Notes: a model not told the origin generated them from the sequence alone. A stretch of 64,000 nt of DNA from Rhizobiales bacterium UBA1912 (GCA_002337455.1 DDGC01000014.1:345361-409360), one strand, 5' to 3'. Positions 9,410 through 18,255 are shown, counted from the first letter of the stretch. Translations and numbers: made by a program.

Positions 9410-9431
9410 CCGGGCACCCGAGGGTGCCCGG
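9410..9431 (-). other. intercistronic stem-loop between the two Bug genes
   Basis: Perfect 10-bp arms CCGGGCACCC / GGGTGCCCGG are separated by 2 nt. In transcription direction (minus) no T-run follows, so this is more likely an mRNA-stabilising or processing hairpin at the 3' end of the first Bug cistron than a terminator. Confidence 0.6.
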
Positions 9432-9447
9432 CCGGACCGGCGCAAGA

Positions 9448-10488
9448 TCAGGACTGGGGGTTGACCAGCGGCCGGACCTTTTCGAGCACGTCGTCGGACG
9501 CGGAGTAAATCTCCTCCACGATCTCCTGAACGGCTTCACCCGAAATCGGTGTCGGCGTGTTTGCGACCTGTTCCATATGCGCGATGTATTCAGGGTCAGC
9601 CGTCGCATCCATGAAGGCCTGGCGAAGCGCCGCAAGGCGGTCTTCGGGGATGCCAGCCGGAGCGGCAAACGGACGTCCTGCCTCCATCGGGGCAAGGACA
9701 AACCTTGCAAGGGCCTCGATCTCGGGGTCCTCGATGTAATCGAACAGGTTTGGCGCGTCCGGGAAGTGCTCGCTTGAATTGACGGCCGTCTGAAGAACCA
9801 CTTCGATGGTGCCGTCTTCGAGGAAAGGCGCCTCGTTGCCGTAACCGATGAGGTTATCGACGGGCAGCATGCGGCCGTCGATTTCGCCACGTTCGAGGGC
9901 CAGCGTCATCGCGGCGGCCCCTTCATAACCAGTGATGATCTCGAACTGAGTTCCCAGATACTCGTTCATCATGGCGGGGAGAACGCGGTTTTCGTTGGCA
10001 AACGAAGTGGCGCCCATCCGGATGGTCGTGTCGAACAGGTCGTCGGCGGACTCGATACCGGCCCGCGTCATGATAGCGACCGTATAGATTTCCTTGGTCA
10101 GGCTGCCCAGCCAGTTGGCTTCGAGCGGCTCGAAATCGAGCGGAACGTCGGAGACAAGCGGGAAATAGAGATTGTTGCGCAGCAACATCGCCACTTCCGT
10201 ACCGTCCTTGGGAGCGGCGGACATCATCTGGATGGCTGCCGACATGCCGCTGGCGCCCGGCAGGTTGCGCACGATGATGTCAGGATTTCCCGGAATGTGC
10301 TTTTGCCAGAACGGCACGAATTGCCGGGCGTAAAAGTCCGCGCCCCCGCCTGCGGCGGCGCCCACCACCAGCGTGAGGTCGTTATTGCTGTAGAACTCTT
10401 CGACGCTCTGTTCCTGGGCGACGGCGCCCGGCGCGATAGCGAGCGCCAGAAGGCTGCACGCGATTACCGATAGGTACTTGTTGGTCAT
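9448..10488 (-). CDS. TTT-family periplasmic binding protein (Bug/TctC), copy 2
   Basis: A 346-aa Bug-family receptor with signal peptide cleaved near AVAQ (residue 25). It has the same family elements as its neighbour: LTLVVGAAAGGGADFYAR and NLPGASGMSAAIQMM. An AGGAGG box lies 4 nt before the ATG. As the first gene of the transporter operon it is likely the most abundant product. The two copies may accept related ligands or form a hand-off pair. A 97-nt spacer with a strong hairpin separates them. Confidence 0.92.
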   Translation of the reverse strand: MTNKYLSVIACSLLALAIAPGAVAQEQSVEEFYSNNDLTLVVGAAAGGGADFYARQFVPFWQKHIPGNPDIIVRNLPGASGMSAAIQMMSAAPKDGTEVAMLLRNNLYFPLVSDVPLDFEPLEANWLGSLTKEIYTVAIMTRAGIESADDLFDTTIRMGATSFANENRVLPAMMNEYLGTQFEIITGYEGAAAMTLALERGEIDGRMLPVDNLIGYGNEAPFLEDGTIEVVLQTAVNSSEHFPDAPNLFDYIEDPEIEALARFVLAPMEAGRPFAAPAGIPEDRLAALRQAFMDATADPEYIAHMEQVANTPTPISGEAVQEIVEEIYSASDDVLEKVRPLVNPQS

Positions 10489-10798
10489 TCTCTCCTCCTG
10501 TGATCGGAATGATCTGTTTCAAACCGGAAAAGTCCCTGCCGTTTGCCGGCTATTGTTGCTGGTTCTCTTCCGGTTTTCCGGCGCCCGGGGCTCTTGTCGT
10601 CCTCTCCGACACAAACCTTCCGTTCGCTCTGCCTTTGACCGTAGCGCTCGCCATTTCACGACATAAGATGCATATTGTTCGCAAAACTCGTGAACTTTCT
10701 TCACAAATCAAATGGCCTAGCCTGCGATTTCCGGGAGACTGCCTCCCCGCACGATTGGCCCACCAAGGGCCGCCCGGCGCGCCGAACGACCGCTAACC
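10489..10798. promoter_or_regulatory. 310-bp intergenic region upstream of the TTT operon
   Basis: No coding sequence is supported here. It should carry the minus-strand promoter of the Bug/MBL/TctAB operon. A perfect short inverted repeat, GTGAA-N5-TTCAC, lies at 10690-10704 within the AT-richer segment (about 10665-10725). It is a candidate operator. No clear -35/-10 pair could be fixed. Confidence 0.35.
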
Positions 10799-11956
10799 TC
10801 AAATCAGCTTGCGCTCCGTGGTGCTGAGCAGCTCAAGCCCATCCTCCTTGATGAGAATGTTGTCCTCGAACCGGATGGAATAGGTTTCAGTGCGAACCGA
10901 CGGCTGGAACGAGATCACCATTCCGGGTTCGAAAATGGTTTCGCGGTGCGTGGGATGCGGGAAATCGTGGAACGGACCAAGCCCGACCCCATGGATGGCA
11001 AATTGCTGGCAGGGCATGACGGCCTTGTTGGCCGGATACCCCCGGTCGATCATCGCCTGGCGAATATGGTCGAAGACAGTTCCGAACTCCATGCCTGGCT
11101 TGAGATAGTCCATGAAGGTGTCGTGTATGTCGTAGAGATCGTTGGCGATCTTGCGATACTCTTCCTTGGGCTCGCCAATGCACCACGTGCGGGCGATGTC
11201 GAAGCCGTAACCATGATAGAGCGCGCCCAGATCGATGGTGACAAGTTCGCCTTCCTCGATCTTTTTCCACTCGGACGCGAAGGCCCGGTAGTTGGCGGTG
11301 CGGATGCCGGCCTGGCACATGGTCTCGACCTCGCGCATGGCGCCGAGACGCTTCATCTCGATTTCCATGGCGAACTGGACTTCCATCTCGGTCACACCCG
11401 GCTGGGCTGTCTTGATGGCGACGTCGATTGCCGAATGGCCGATCTCGACAGCCTTGCGGATCAAGGCTATCTCGGCCGGCTCCTTGACCGAGCGCGCGAT
11501 GAACAGAAGGTCACCCGCCGGTTTGAGCTTGGCATCGGGCAGAGCGGCGACAAGGCTGTGATAGGTCTTGGCGGTACAGGTGGTTTCCTCGAACCCGATA
11601 TTTCCCTTCGAGAGACCCTTTTCGGCCAGAACCTTGGCGACACCGTCGGCGGGGCTCGTGGCAAAACCGGTGTCGTTGACGCGCACGTCCTTGATCCAGG
11701 TGCCCTCGCGAATGGCATTCATGGTGATGAAGGCGCTGAGGAAAACCGGGTCATGATCCTTGAACAGGATCAGGGGCGCTTCTGTGATGTGGGTATGGGA
11801 AAGCGGATACCAGGGCATATGCTGATAGTGGCCGCCATAGTAATACTGATTGGTCCAGTTGTGGACGATGAACGCGTCGAGTTCATTCTCCTCCATCACC
11901 TTGCGGAGCCGATTGAGGCGCCCCTCGTAGTCGAACGTGGTTCCGAATATGTTCAT
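10799..11956 (-). CDS. M24-family protein, creatinase / Xaa-Pro peptidase-like
   Basis: A 385-aa pita-bread-fold protein: an N-terminal creatinase-type domain (1 to about 130) and a C-terminal M24 domain. Of the five usual metal ligands four are visible: Asp in VTIDLGALYHG, Asp in YGFDIART, His in IHGVGLGPFHD and the last Glu in IRFEDN. The fourth, normally Glu in the EPG element, reads ISFQPS, so Gln replaces it. Creatinases work without metal, so this may be a non-metal amidinohydrolase/lyase rather than a peptidase. There is no signal peptide; it is expected in the cytoplasm. A GAAAGG box precedes the start. It lies upstream of the TTT operon, same strand. Confidence 0.85.
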   Translation of the reverse strand: MNIFGTTFDYEGRLNRLRKVMEENELDAFIVHNWTNQYYYGGHYQHMPWYPLSHTHITEAPLILFKDHDPVFLSAFITMNAIREGTWIKDVRVNDTGFATSPADGVAKVLAEKGLSKGNIGFEETTCTAKTYHSLVAALPDAKLKPAGDLLFIARSVKEPAEIALIRKAVEIGHSAIDVAIKTAQPGVTEMEVQFAMEIEMKRLGAMREVETMCQAGIRTANYRAFASEWKKIEEGELVTIDLGALYHGYGFDIARTWCIGEPKEEYRKIANDLYDIHDTFMDYLKPGMEFGTVFDHIRQAMIDRGYPANKAVMPCQQFAIHGVGLGPFHDFPHPTHRETIFEPGMVISFQPSVRTETYSIRFEDNILIKEDGLELLSTTERKLI

Positions 11957-12350
11957 TGCGCTATACCTTTCTCGCCGTGGCGATCCTCACGTGCGATCGT
12001 GGGCCGGTGCGAACCGCCAACGATGGCCTTCCTGCAAGGGCGCAGGACCGGATCTGGATCAGGTTGGGGTTGAGAGGCATCTGGGGGCCAACATGCTTCG
12101 TTGGCCCGGCCCCTGGTTCCTCCCCTGCTTCCGTGCGATCCGGAACCTATCGAAGGGACCTGCTGTCATTAAGCAGGAAAAAGGTCACTTGATCTGTGAA
12201 GAAACTTCCGAAGAAAAACTCCCAGCTCGTCGTATTCTCCAATGAACCCGTGATTGTCCGGCCGGCAGTGTAGCCAGCAGGATGGGGGCCCCGAACCTAA
12301 GTTTGGCGCCACGCCTGATAAGATTTTCCGCGGACGGCGGCGGAGGCGGC
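11957..12350. other. 394-bp non-coding region with two hairpins
   Basis: Between the M24 gene start and the LysR gene stop no ORF is convincing. Two perfect inverted repeats stand out: GGGCCAAC-N7-GTTGGCCC at 12085-12107 and CCTGCT-N7-AGCAGG at 12159-12177, the latter followed on the plus strand by an A-run. The region may contain the LysR terminator and the M24 leader. No known riboswitch was recognised. Confidence 0.4.
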
Positions 12351-13229
12351 CTATTGCGCGGTGATTTCGACGAGGTAGTCGACAACGGCGCGCACCCGCG
12401 CAGGGAGATGGCGACCAGCCGGAAAGATCACCGAAACCGGCGGGCCTTCGGTCTTGTACTCCTCGAGCACCGGGATGAGCCGGCCCGACTGCAGATCGTC
12501 CTTGAGGGCCCACCAGCTTGAATGGACTATGCCCAGGCCCTTCACCGCAGCCTCCCGCAGAGCGTCGCCGTTATAGACGGCCAGATTGCCGGCAATGCGC
12601 ACGCGCTGGCGTCCCTCCTGCTCGCTCTTGAACGTCCACTCGAACCCGAAGCGTCCATGGATGCAATTGTGGCGCAGCAGATCCTCGGGCTTTTTGGGCG
12701 TCCCGTGCCGCTCTAGATAGCTCGGCGCGGCAGCGGTGATCACCGGGCCCTGGGTCAAAAGCCGCCGAATGGTGCTCGAATCCTCGAGTTGACCGGTGTG
12801 CACGCCAAGGTCGAAGCCGGATTCGATGAGGTCTGTCGGACGATCGCTGAAATGCACCTGAAGGTTCACATCGGGGTAGCGCTCGAAAAACTCTCCCAGC
12901 GCCGGCACCAGGGACAGGCGCCCGAACAAATTTGGCACCACGATGCGCACGGTGCCCTGCACTGTCTTGTTGGCCGCATGGATGCGCAGTTCGGCGTCGG
13001 CAAGATCCTGGAGGATGCCCTGGGCACGTTCGAACAGTTCCTGCCCCTGTTCGGTCAGCACCAGTTGCCGGGTCGTCCGGTTGAACAGCCTGACGCGCAG
13101 TTCGTCTTCAAGTCGGCTGATGGTCTTTGTAACCGTGGAGGCTGATGTCCCGAGCTTTTTGGCCGCGGCGGTAAAACTGCCCTGCTCACAGGCCGCTACG
13201 AAGCTCTGAAATGCGGCGAATTTGTTCAT
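12351..13229 (-). CDS. LysR-family transcriptional regulator
   Basis: A 292-aa regulator of the CrgA-like LysR subgroup. The N-terminal winged HTH (FQSFVAACEQGSFTAAAKKLGTSASTVTKTI) is followed by a dimerisation helix and an effector-binding domain (GTVRIVVPNLFGRLSLVPAL onward). The ATG at 13229 is preferred: an AGAGG box lies 8 nt upstream; a GTG at 13232 is possible. It is divergent from the operon starting at 13340 and is the natural candidate to control it, and perhaps the M24/TTT genes downstream of it. Confidence 0.92.
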   Translation of the reverse strand: MNKFAAFQSFVAACEQGSFTAAAKKLGTSASTVTKTISRLEDELRVRLFNRTTRQLVLTEQGQELFERAQGILQDLADAELRIHAANKTVQGTVRIVVPNLFGRLSLVPALGEFFERYPDVNLQVHFSDRPTDLIESGFDLGVHTGQLEDSSTIRRLLTQGPVITAAAPSYLERHGTPKKPEDLLRHNCIHGRFGFEWTFKSEQEGRQRVRIAGNLAVYNGDALREAAVKGLGIVHSSWWALKDDLQSGRLIPVLEEYKTEGPPVSVIFPAGRHLPARVRAVVDYLVEITAQ

Positions 13230-13270
13230 CACGGACGCCTCTTCGGAAAAAAATGCACAAGTAATGTTCT

Positions 13271-13290
13271 AATCAATGCATTTTCTGATT
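13271..13290. promoter_or_regulatory. candidate LysR operator
   Basis: In the 110-bp LysR/hydrolase divergent spacer lies AATCA-N10-TGATT, whose core contains the palindrome AATGCATT. The same AATGCATTTT string recurs at 16852-16861 just upstream of the flavin reductase gene. Location and symmetry fit a LysR-type binding site; this is not tested. Confidence 0.4.
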
Positions 13291-13339
13291 GCAACGGCCT
13301 TGGCTATACCGGTGGCAAAGACAAAGAAGAGGGATCGTC

Positions 13340-14113
13340 ATGGAAGACATTTTCGTCAACACTTCCCAGGGCCGAATTCACCTGCTGACCGCGGGACAGG
13401 GCCGTCCGCTCCTGCTGCTCCACAGCAATGGCGGTTCGGCCTATGAATTCGAGCACGTCATCGACCCTCTTGCCGAACATTTTCAGGTCTTTGCCTGGGA
13501 CATGCCGGGACAGGGCGATTCCGATCCCCTGCTCCGACATCTCAGCGTGCAGCAATATGCCGATGTCGCCGTCGAGGTGATGGATGCGCTGGGCCTGCAA
13601 ACGGGCATCGTTGGTGGCGCGTCGATCGGCGGCGCTGTGTGCGTGGCGCTTGGCGCCAGTCACGCCGCGCGCTTTGAAAAGATCGTCGTCGTCGAATGCC
13701 CCTTTCGCACGCCACAGGAGTGGAAGGGGAACTGGGCCAACACCGAGGCCAACTATGCTCCGGTCACCCAAACCCGGGAGCGGGTGGCGCCAAGGCTTCG
13801 CAATGTGACCGACGAGTTGATGGTCCGCTGGAACATCGACAGGGCGAAGGCCGGATCCAAGACCTGCCTGAGCGTCATGTGGGCGCTGCGCGAATACGAT
13901 ATCGCGGCCGACCTCGCGAAATTTCCCGCCGGCCAGGTCCTGGTGTTCGGCGACAAGAGTCCCACGGTCGCAAAAGCGGGCCAGTTCGAAGCCGCACTGA
14001 CCGATGCGACAACGCACATCATTTCCGATTGCGGCCACTTCCCGATGATCGATGACCCCGAGCGGTTCGTCGACATCTTCATCACCGAATCTCAAGCACC
14101 CCACGCCAGTTGA
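13340..14113 (+). CDS. alpha/beta-hydrolase
   Basis: A 257-aa alpha/beta-hydrolase. Triad elements are visible: nucleophile Ser in GGASIGGA (near residue 93), acid Asp in FGDKSPT and His in CGHFPMIDDPERF. The oxyanion segment is LLLHSNGG. The ATG at 13340 has an AAGAGGG box 6 nt upstream; the longer frame from 13289 overlaps the promoter. First gene of the LysR-divergent degradation operon, so it may hydrolyse an ester, lactone or C-C bond of the substrate. Its stop TGA falls inside the Shine-Dalgarno region of the next gene. Confidence 0.9.
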   Translation: MEDIFVNTSQGRIHLLTAGQGRPLLLLHSNGGSAYEFEHVIDPLAEHFQVFAWDMPGQGDSDPLLRHLSVQQYADVAVEVMDALGLQTGIVGGASIGGAVCVALGASHAARFEKIVVVECPFRTPQEWKGNWANTEANYAPVTQTRERVAPRLRNVTDELMVRWNIDRAKAGSKTCLSVMWALREYDIAADLAKFPAGQVLVFGDKSPTVAKAGQFEAALTDATTHIISDCGHFPMIDDPERFVDIFITESQAPHAS

Positions 14114-14124
14114 GGAGAAGCCAA

Positions 14125-15225
14125 ATGAGACTGGGCTATTTTGCCATGCCGATGCACCCGCTTCACCGGGCGTGGGCGGATACTCTCGAGGAAGACCGTC
14201 AGGCGGTCATTCTCGCCGACAAACTCGGTTTCTACGACGCCTTCATCGGCGAGCACCTGACCGACCGGGTCGAAAACATCACCAATTCGATGCTGTTTCT
14301 CGCCTCGCTGATCCATTCGACGAGCAACATCAAGCTGGCGACCGGGACCACCAATCTGTCCTACATGCATCCGACCCTGATCGCATCGAACGCCGCCATG
14401 TTCGATCACATGGCCCAGGGCCGGTTCATTCTGGGTATCAGTCCCGGCAATCTGCGTTCGGACGCCGAGGCGCTTGGGCAGCTCGAAGAGGATCGCGGCC
14501 AGATCTTTGCCGAGGCCATCGATGTCATCCTGCAGATCTGGGAACGGGAGGCGCCCTATTGCATCGACCTCCCGGACAACCGGTTCAAGGTTTCCACCCA
14601 GCAGACCCAGTGGCTCGATCTGGGCATCGGTTATCTCGGCAAACCCTATCAGGCGCCGCGTCCCGAGATCGTTGGAACCGTGGTCGCGCCGTTTTCCAAG
14701 GGAGTTATTCTCATGGGACAGCGCGACTTCCATCCCCTCTCGGCCAATTTCCTGCAGTCGAAATGGGTCGGGTCTCACTGGGCCAATTACAGCGAGGGCA
14801 AGAAGGCCGTCGGCCAAGAGGCCAAGGTCTCCGATTGGCGCGTCGCGCGGACCATCTTCGTCGCCGATGACGAGGCGACCGCCCGTTCCTATGGCGGCGA
14901 AGATGCCCGTAGCCCCTATCGCTTCTACTACAATCAGATGGTGACCAAGTTCAACAAGATCGGGCGCCTGCCGCTGTTCAAGACCAGCCGGGACCAACCC
15001 GACGAGGAGGTCACCCTCGATTTCGTCCTCGATACCCTGGTCATCAAGGGCACCGTCGACAGCGTCGTCGACCAGATCCTTGCGATGCGCGAAGAGACCG
15101 GGGATTTCGGCGAAATCGTCTATGCGGGCATGGACTGGGTCGATCCGGCCCTCGCCAAGCGCTCGATGGAGTTGATGGCAACCGAAGTCATGCCGCGCGT
15201 CAACGCGGCCATCGGCGCGAAATAA
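14125..15225 (+). CDS. LLM-class flavin-dependent oxidoreductase
   Basis: A 366-aa bacterial-luciferase-like TIM-barrel protein. Family features include the N-terminal MRLGYFAMPMHP, DAFIGEHLT, KLATGTTNLSYMHPTLIA and GRFILGISPGNL. Such enzymes use reduced FMN and oxygen to oxygenate small organics. The ATG at 14125 is used because a GAGGAG box lies 7 nt before it; the upstream in-frame TTG overlaps the previous gene. A partner flavin reductase is encoded at 16953, which strongly supports a two-component monooxygenase. Substrate unknown; terpenoid- and heterocycle-degrading relatives exist. Confidence 0.9.
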   Translation: MRLGYFAMPMHPLHRAWADTLEEDRQAVILADKLGFYDAFIGEHLTDRVENITNSMLFLASLIHSTSNIKLATGTTNLSYMHPTLIASNAAMFDHMAQGRFILGISPGNLRSDAEALGQLEEDRGQIFAEAIDVILQIWEREAPYCIDLPDNRFKVSTQQTQWLDLGIGYLGKPYQAPRPEIVGTVVAPFSKGVILMGQRDFHPLSANFLQSKWVGSHWANYSEGKKAVGQEAKVSDWRVARTIFVADDEATARSYGGEDARSPYRFYYNQMVTKFNKIGRLPLFKTSRDQPDEEVTLDFVLDTLVIKGTVDSVVDQILAMREETGDFGEIVYAGMDWVDPALAKRSMELMATEVMPRVNAAIGAK

Positions 15226-15264
15226 ATCCTCATCCCCGCCCTGTGATCGGCGCGGGATCGCCTT

Positions 15265-15282
15265 CCCCGCCCTTTGGCGGGG
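15265..15282 (+). other. intercistronic GC hairpin
   Basis: Arms CCCCGCC / GGCGGGG with a 4-nt loop lie in the 85-nt spacer between the LLM and ThDP genes. No T-run follows; it probably modulates mRNA stability rather than ending transcription. Confidence 0.5.
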
Positions 15283-15310
15283 GAGGTCAATCTTCTTTGG
15301 GAGAACTGGC

Positions 15311-16849
15311 ATGAACGGCGCTGAAAGCCTTGTCCGAACCCTTGTCGCATCCGATGTCGACACCTGCTTTGCCAATCCGGGCACTTCGGAGATGCATTTC
15401 GTTGCGGCCCTGGACCGGACCGAGGGCATGCGCTCGATCCTTGTGCTGTTCGAAGGCGTGGCCACCGGCGCAGCCGACGGATACTGGCGCATGGCCGAAC
15501 GGCCGGCCTCCACGCTGCTCCATCTCGGCCCGGGCCTTGCCAACGGGCTGTCCAATATCCACAACGCCCGCAAGGCCTGTTCGGGCATGGTCAACATCGT
15601 AGGCGAGCACGCCACCTGGCATCTCGAATTTGACGCGCCGCTCACCTCCGATATCGAGGGACTGGCCCGGCCCCTTTCCGATTGGGTGCGCACCTCGCGT
15701 GGCGCCCAGGCGATCGGCCAGGATGCCGTCGATGCGGTCGCTGCCGCGCGCGGGGCTCAGATCGCGACACTGATATTGCCCGGTGACACGGCCTGGAACG
15801 ATGGCGGGATCATCGGTCGTGGCTGCGAAACGGATACCGATGCCGCCGTGGACCCCGACGCCGTGGATGCCGCCACGCGGGCCCTGGCTTCGGGCGAACA
15901 GGCCATGATCATTCTCGGTGGCCGTTCCATCAGCGGCGAAGCGCTGGACCTTGCCGGCCAGATCGCGGGCAAGACCGGAGCCCGGGTCGCCACGCAATTT
16001 TTCAGCGCGCGGACGCAACGCGGCGCCGGTCGGGTTCCAGCGTTGCGCATTCCGTATAACGTCGACGCGGCACTGACCGCGCTCAAGGACTACCGAGAGA
16101 TCATCACCGTCGAAACAGGCGAACCGATCTCGTTCTTTGCCTATCCCGACAAGCCCAGCCAGATGAAGCACCCCGAGGCCCAGGTGACCCAGTTGTGCCC
16201 GCGCGGCGTCCATGGGCTCGGGGCGTTGCGGGCGCTGGCCAGTGCCGTCGGCGCAAAGCCGGACGATGCCGTTCGCCAGGAGCGTTCAGAAAGCCTGCTG
16301 CCGACCGGCGCCCTCAATCCGACAACCATTGCTCAGATTCTGGCCGTACTCATCCCGGAAAACGGCATCGTGGTGGATGAGTCGGTGACCACCGGCCGCG
16401 AAAGCTTTCCGGTGACCGCAGGCGCCCTGCCCCATGACTGGCTGCAGAACATGGGAGGCTCGATCGGGTACGGCATGCCGGTTGCGACCGGCGCAGCGAT
16501 TGCCTGTCCGGACCGCAAGGTCATCAGCCTGTCGGGCGACGGCAGCGCGATGTACATGATCCAGACGCTGTGGACCCAGGCGCGTGAAAGCCTCGATGTC
16601 ACCAGCATCATCTTTGCCAACCGCAGCTACAAGATCCTGCAGCAGGAGTTTGCCGGCGTTGGCGCCGGCGAACCCGGTGCCAAGGCGAACGCTATGCTCA
16701 GCATCGACAATCCGGCGCTCGATTTCGTTGCCATGTCGCGCGGCATGGGCGTGCCGGCCGTGCGGGTTACTAACTGCGAGGAGTTGATCGAAGCCCTGTC
16801 CCGGCGCCTTGAAGAATCCGGCCCCGGCCTCATTGAGGTCATGCTGTGA
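15311..16849 (+). CDS. ThDP-dependent enzyme, acetolactate-synthase large-subunit family
   Basis: A 512-aa protein with the three-domain ThDP fold. The N-terminal PYR domain has the cofactor-activating Glu in LFEGVATGAADGYWRM (residue about 50). The C-terminal PP domain carries the GDG...N magnesium/ThDP motif (SLSGDGSAMYM, then FANRSYK). It is not a plain acetolactate synthase: no small subunit is nearby and it sits in a catabolic operon, so decarboxylase or carboligase roles (benzoylformate decarboxylase-like) are equally possible. A GGGAG box precedes the ATG. Confidence 0.9.
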   Translation: MNGAESLVRTLVASDVDTCFANPGTSEMHFVAALDRTEGMRSILVLFEGVATGAADGYWRMAERPASTLLHLGPGLANGLSNIHNARKACSGMVNIVGEHATWHLEFDAPLTSDIEGLARPLSDWVRTSRGAQAIGQDAVDAVAAARGAQIATLILPGDTAWNDGGIIGRGCETDTDAAVDPDAVDAATRALASGEQAMIILGGRSISGEALDLAGQIAGKTGARVATQFFSARTQRGAGRVPALRIPYNVDAALTALKDYREIITVETGEPISFFAYPDKPSQMKHPEAQVTQLCPRGVHGLGALRALASAVGAKPDDAVRQERSESLLPTGALNPTTIAQILAVLIPENGIVVDESVTTGRESFPVTAGALPHDWLQNMGGSIGYGMPVATGAAIACPDRKVISLSGDGSAMYMIQTLWTQARESLDVTSIIFANRSYKILQQEFAGVGAGEPGAKANAMLSIDNPALDFVAMSRGMGVPAVRVTNCEELIEALSRRLEESGPGLIEVML

Positions 16850-16952
16850 TTAATGCATTTTTGGCACAGATGTTTTGAAAACTGTTGCAGTTTTATCTTC
16901 CACCAATCCCTGACACACTGTTTTCACAGTCGATCTTTCAGCGGAGTTGACC
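16850..16952 (+). promoter_or_regulatory. AT-rich spacer with inverted repeat, upstream of flavin reductase
   Basis: This 103-nt spacer is AT-richer than its surroundings. It contains AAAACTG-TTG-CAGTTTT at 16878-16894, which could be a weak hairpin or an operator, and the AATGCATTTTT string shared with the LysR promoter region. An internal promoter for the downstream genes is possible. Confidence 0.35.
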
Positions 16953-17486
16953 ATGCGCTCGACCCTTCAGACCATAGACCAGATGCAGTTTCGGAAAGCC
17001 ATGTCGCGATTTGCGACTGGTGTTGCCATTCTCACCACTGAGTATCAGGGTCAGCGCTATGGCATGACCATCAATTCCCTGACTTCGGTATCGCTGGATC
17101 CGGCACAAATCCTTGTCTGCATCAATGCCGGCAGCCCTACCGGAATAGCGATAAAGAACAGCAAGGTCTTCGGCATCAGCCTGCTCACCGAGGATCAGAC
17201 CTTTGCTTCTCGCAGCTTCGTTGGCCCGACGGCCGCCCGGTTCGATGCCGTGGCCAGCACCGATCACGAACTCGGCGTCCCGCTGATCGACGGCGCTCTG
17301 GCCAATATGGTGTGCCGGGTCGAAAACATTTTTATCAGCGGCGACCATGAGATCGCCATCGGCGAAGTTATCGAGTGCACCCATGCACCCGAAGGAGAAC
17401 CGCTGGTGTTCTTCGGCGGCGAATATGGAAAGTTCGAGGTCGCCCGCCCTTTCGTCGAACGGAATTGCGCGGGGGGCGTGGCATGA
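16953..17486 (+). CDS. flavin reductase (NADH:FMN), monooxygenase partner
   Basis: A 177-aa flavin-reductase-domain protein (FMN-binding split barrel). Typical elements are FRKAMSRFATGVAILTT at the N-terminus, GMTINSLTSVSLDP, where flavin binds, and FGISLLTEDQTFASRSF. It supplies reduced FMN to the LLM monooxygenase at 14125. The ATG at 16953 follows a GGAG box; an upstream in-frame TTG is less likely. The 3' end overlaps the next gene by 4 nt (ATGA), so translation is coupled. Confidence 0.93.
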   Translation: MRSTLQTIDQMQFRKAMSRFATGVAILTTEYQGQRYGMTINSLTSVSLDPAQILVCINAGSPTGIAIKNSKVFGISLLTEDQTFASRSFVGPTAARFDAVASTDHELGVPLIDGALANMVCRVENIFISGDHEIAIGEVIECTHAPEGEPLVFFGGEYGKFEVARPFVERNCAGGVA

Positions 17487-18238
17487 GCGGAGCCGAACGG
17501 CGGCCGGTGGCCCTGGTCACCGGAGCATCCTATGGCATCGGCGCGGCAACAGCTGCCGCCCTGGCGCGTGACGGCTTCGATCTGGCGCTTTGCGACCTCG
17601 ATACAGCCATGCTGGAGGAAACGGCGTCAACAGTGCGCCAGCACGGCGGCCGGGCCGAGACCATTGCGCTCGATCTTCGCGACGATGACAGCATTGCTGC
17701 GACTGTCCAGACCGTCACTGAGACGCTCAGAACGATCGACGTGCTCGTCAACAATGCCGGCATCGCATTCCGAAAGGAGGCGCTCGAGGTAACGCGAGAG
17801 GACTTCCACCGCGTCATGGACGTCAATCTGGCGGGCACGTTCATGATGTCCCGCGCCCTAGGCGAGCACTGGATCGCCACCGGCCATCCTGGCGCCATTG
17901 TCAGCGTCGCCTCTACCCACGGCCTGCACGGCGTTCCGACCAGTTCGACCTATGGCATCGCCAAGGCCGGCATCGCGCATATGACGCGCATGCTGGCCAT
18001 CGAATGGGCGCCCCACCGCATTCGCGTCAACGCGATAGCTCCCGGCTCCACGGTGACCCCCACAAGGACCGGGCTGAGCGATCCGGCCAAGCGCGATGCG
18101 CTGATGGCCCGCTTCCCGCTCGGACGGTTCGGGCAACCCGAGGACATGGCCGACGCCATCGCCTATCTCGCCGGGGCCAAAGCCGGCTTCATCACAGGCC
18201 ACGTGCTGGTGGTGGACGGGGGCCTGACAGCCAAATGA
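17483..18238 (+). CDS. SDR-family NAD(P)-dependent oxidoreductase
   Basis: A 251-aa classical short-chain dehydrogenase. Rossmann glycine motif TGASYGIG near residue 12, NNAG near residue 88, and catalytic Ser...Tyr-x-x-x-Lys in SVASTHG...STYGIAKAG. The C-terminus ends in GHVLVVDGGLTAK, typical of FabG-like enzymes. Asp in CDLDT after beta-2 suggests NAD preference. In context it likely oxidises an alcohol intermediate of the operon's substrate. The start overlaps the flavin reductase stop. Confidence 0.94.
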   Translation: MSGAERRPVALVTGASYGIGAATAAALARDGFDLALCDLDTAMLEETASTVRQHGGRAETIALDLRDDDSIAATVQTVTETLRTIDVLVNNAGIAFRKEALEVTREDFHRVMDVNLAGTFMMSRALGEHWIATGHPGAIVSVASTHGLHGVPTSSTYGIAKAGIAHMTRMLAIEWAPHRIRVNAIAPGSTVTPTRTGLSDPAKRDALMARFPLGRFGQPEDMADAIAYLAGAKAGFITGHVLVVDGGLTAK

Positions 18239-18255
18239 CGAGGAGGACAAGCACA

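Noticed and set aside
12085..12177. Riboswitch in the M24 leader
   Set aside because: Two simple hairpins are present but no conserved core of a known riboswitch class was recognised.
14092..15693. 533-codon minus-strand open frame
   Set aside because: Antisense to the LLM monooxygenase and ThDP genes, which show full family motifs; no recognisable protein in the shadow frame.
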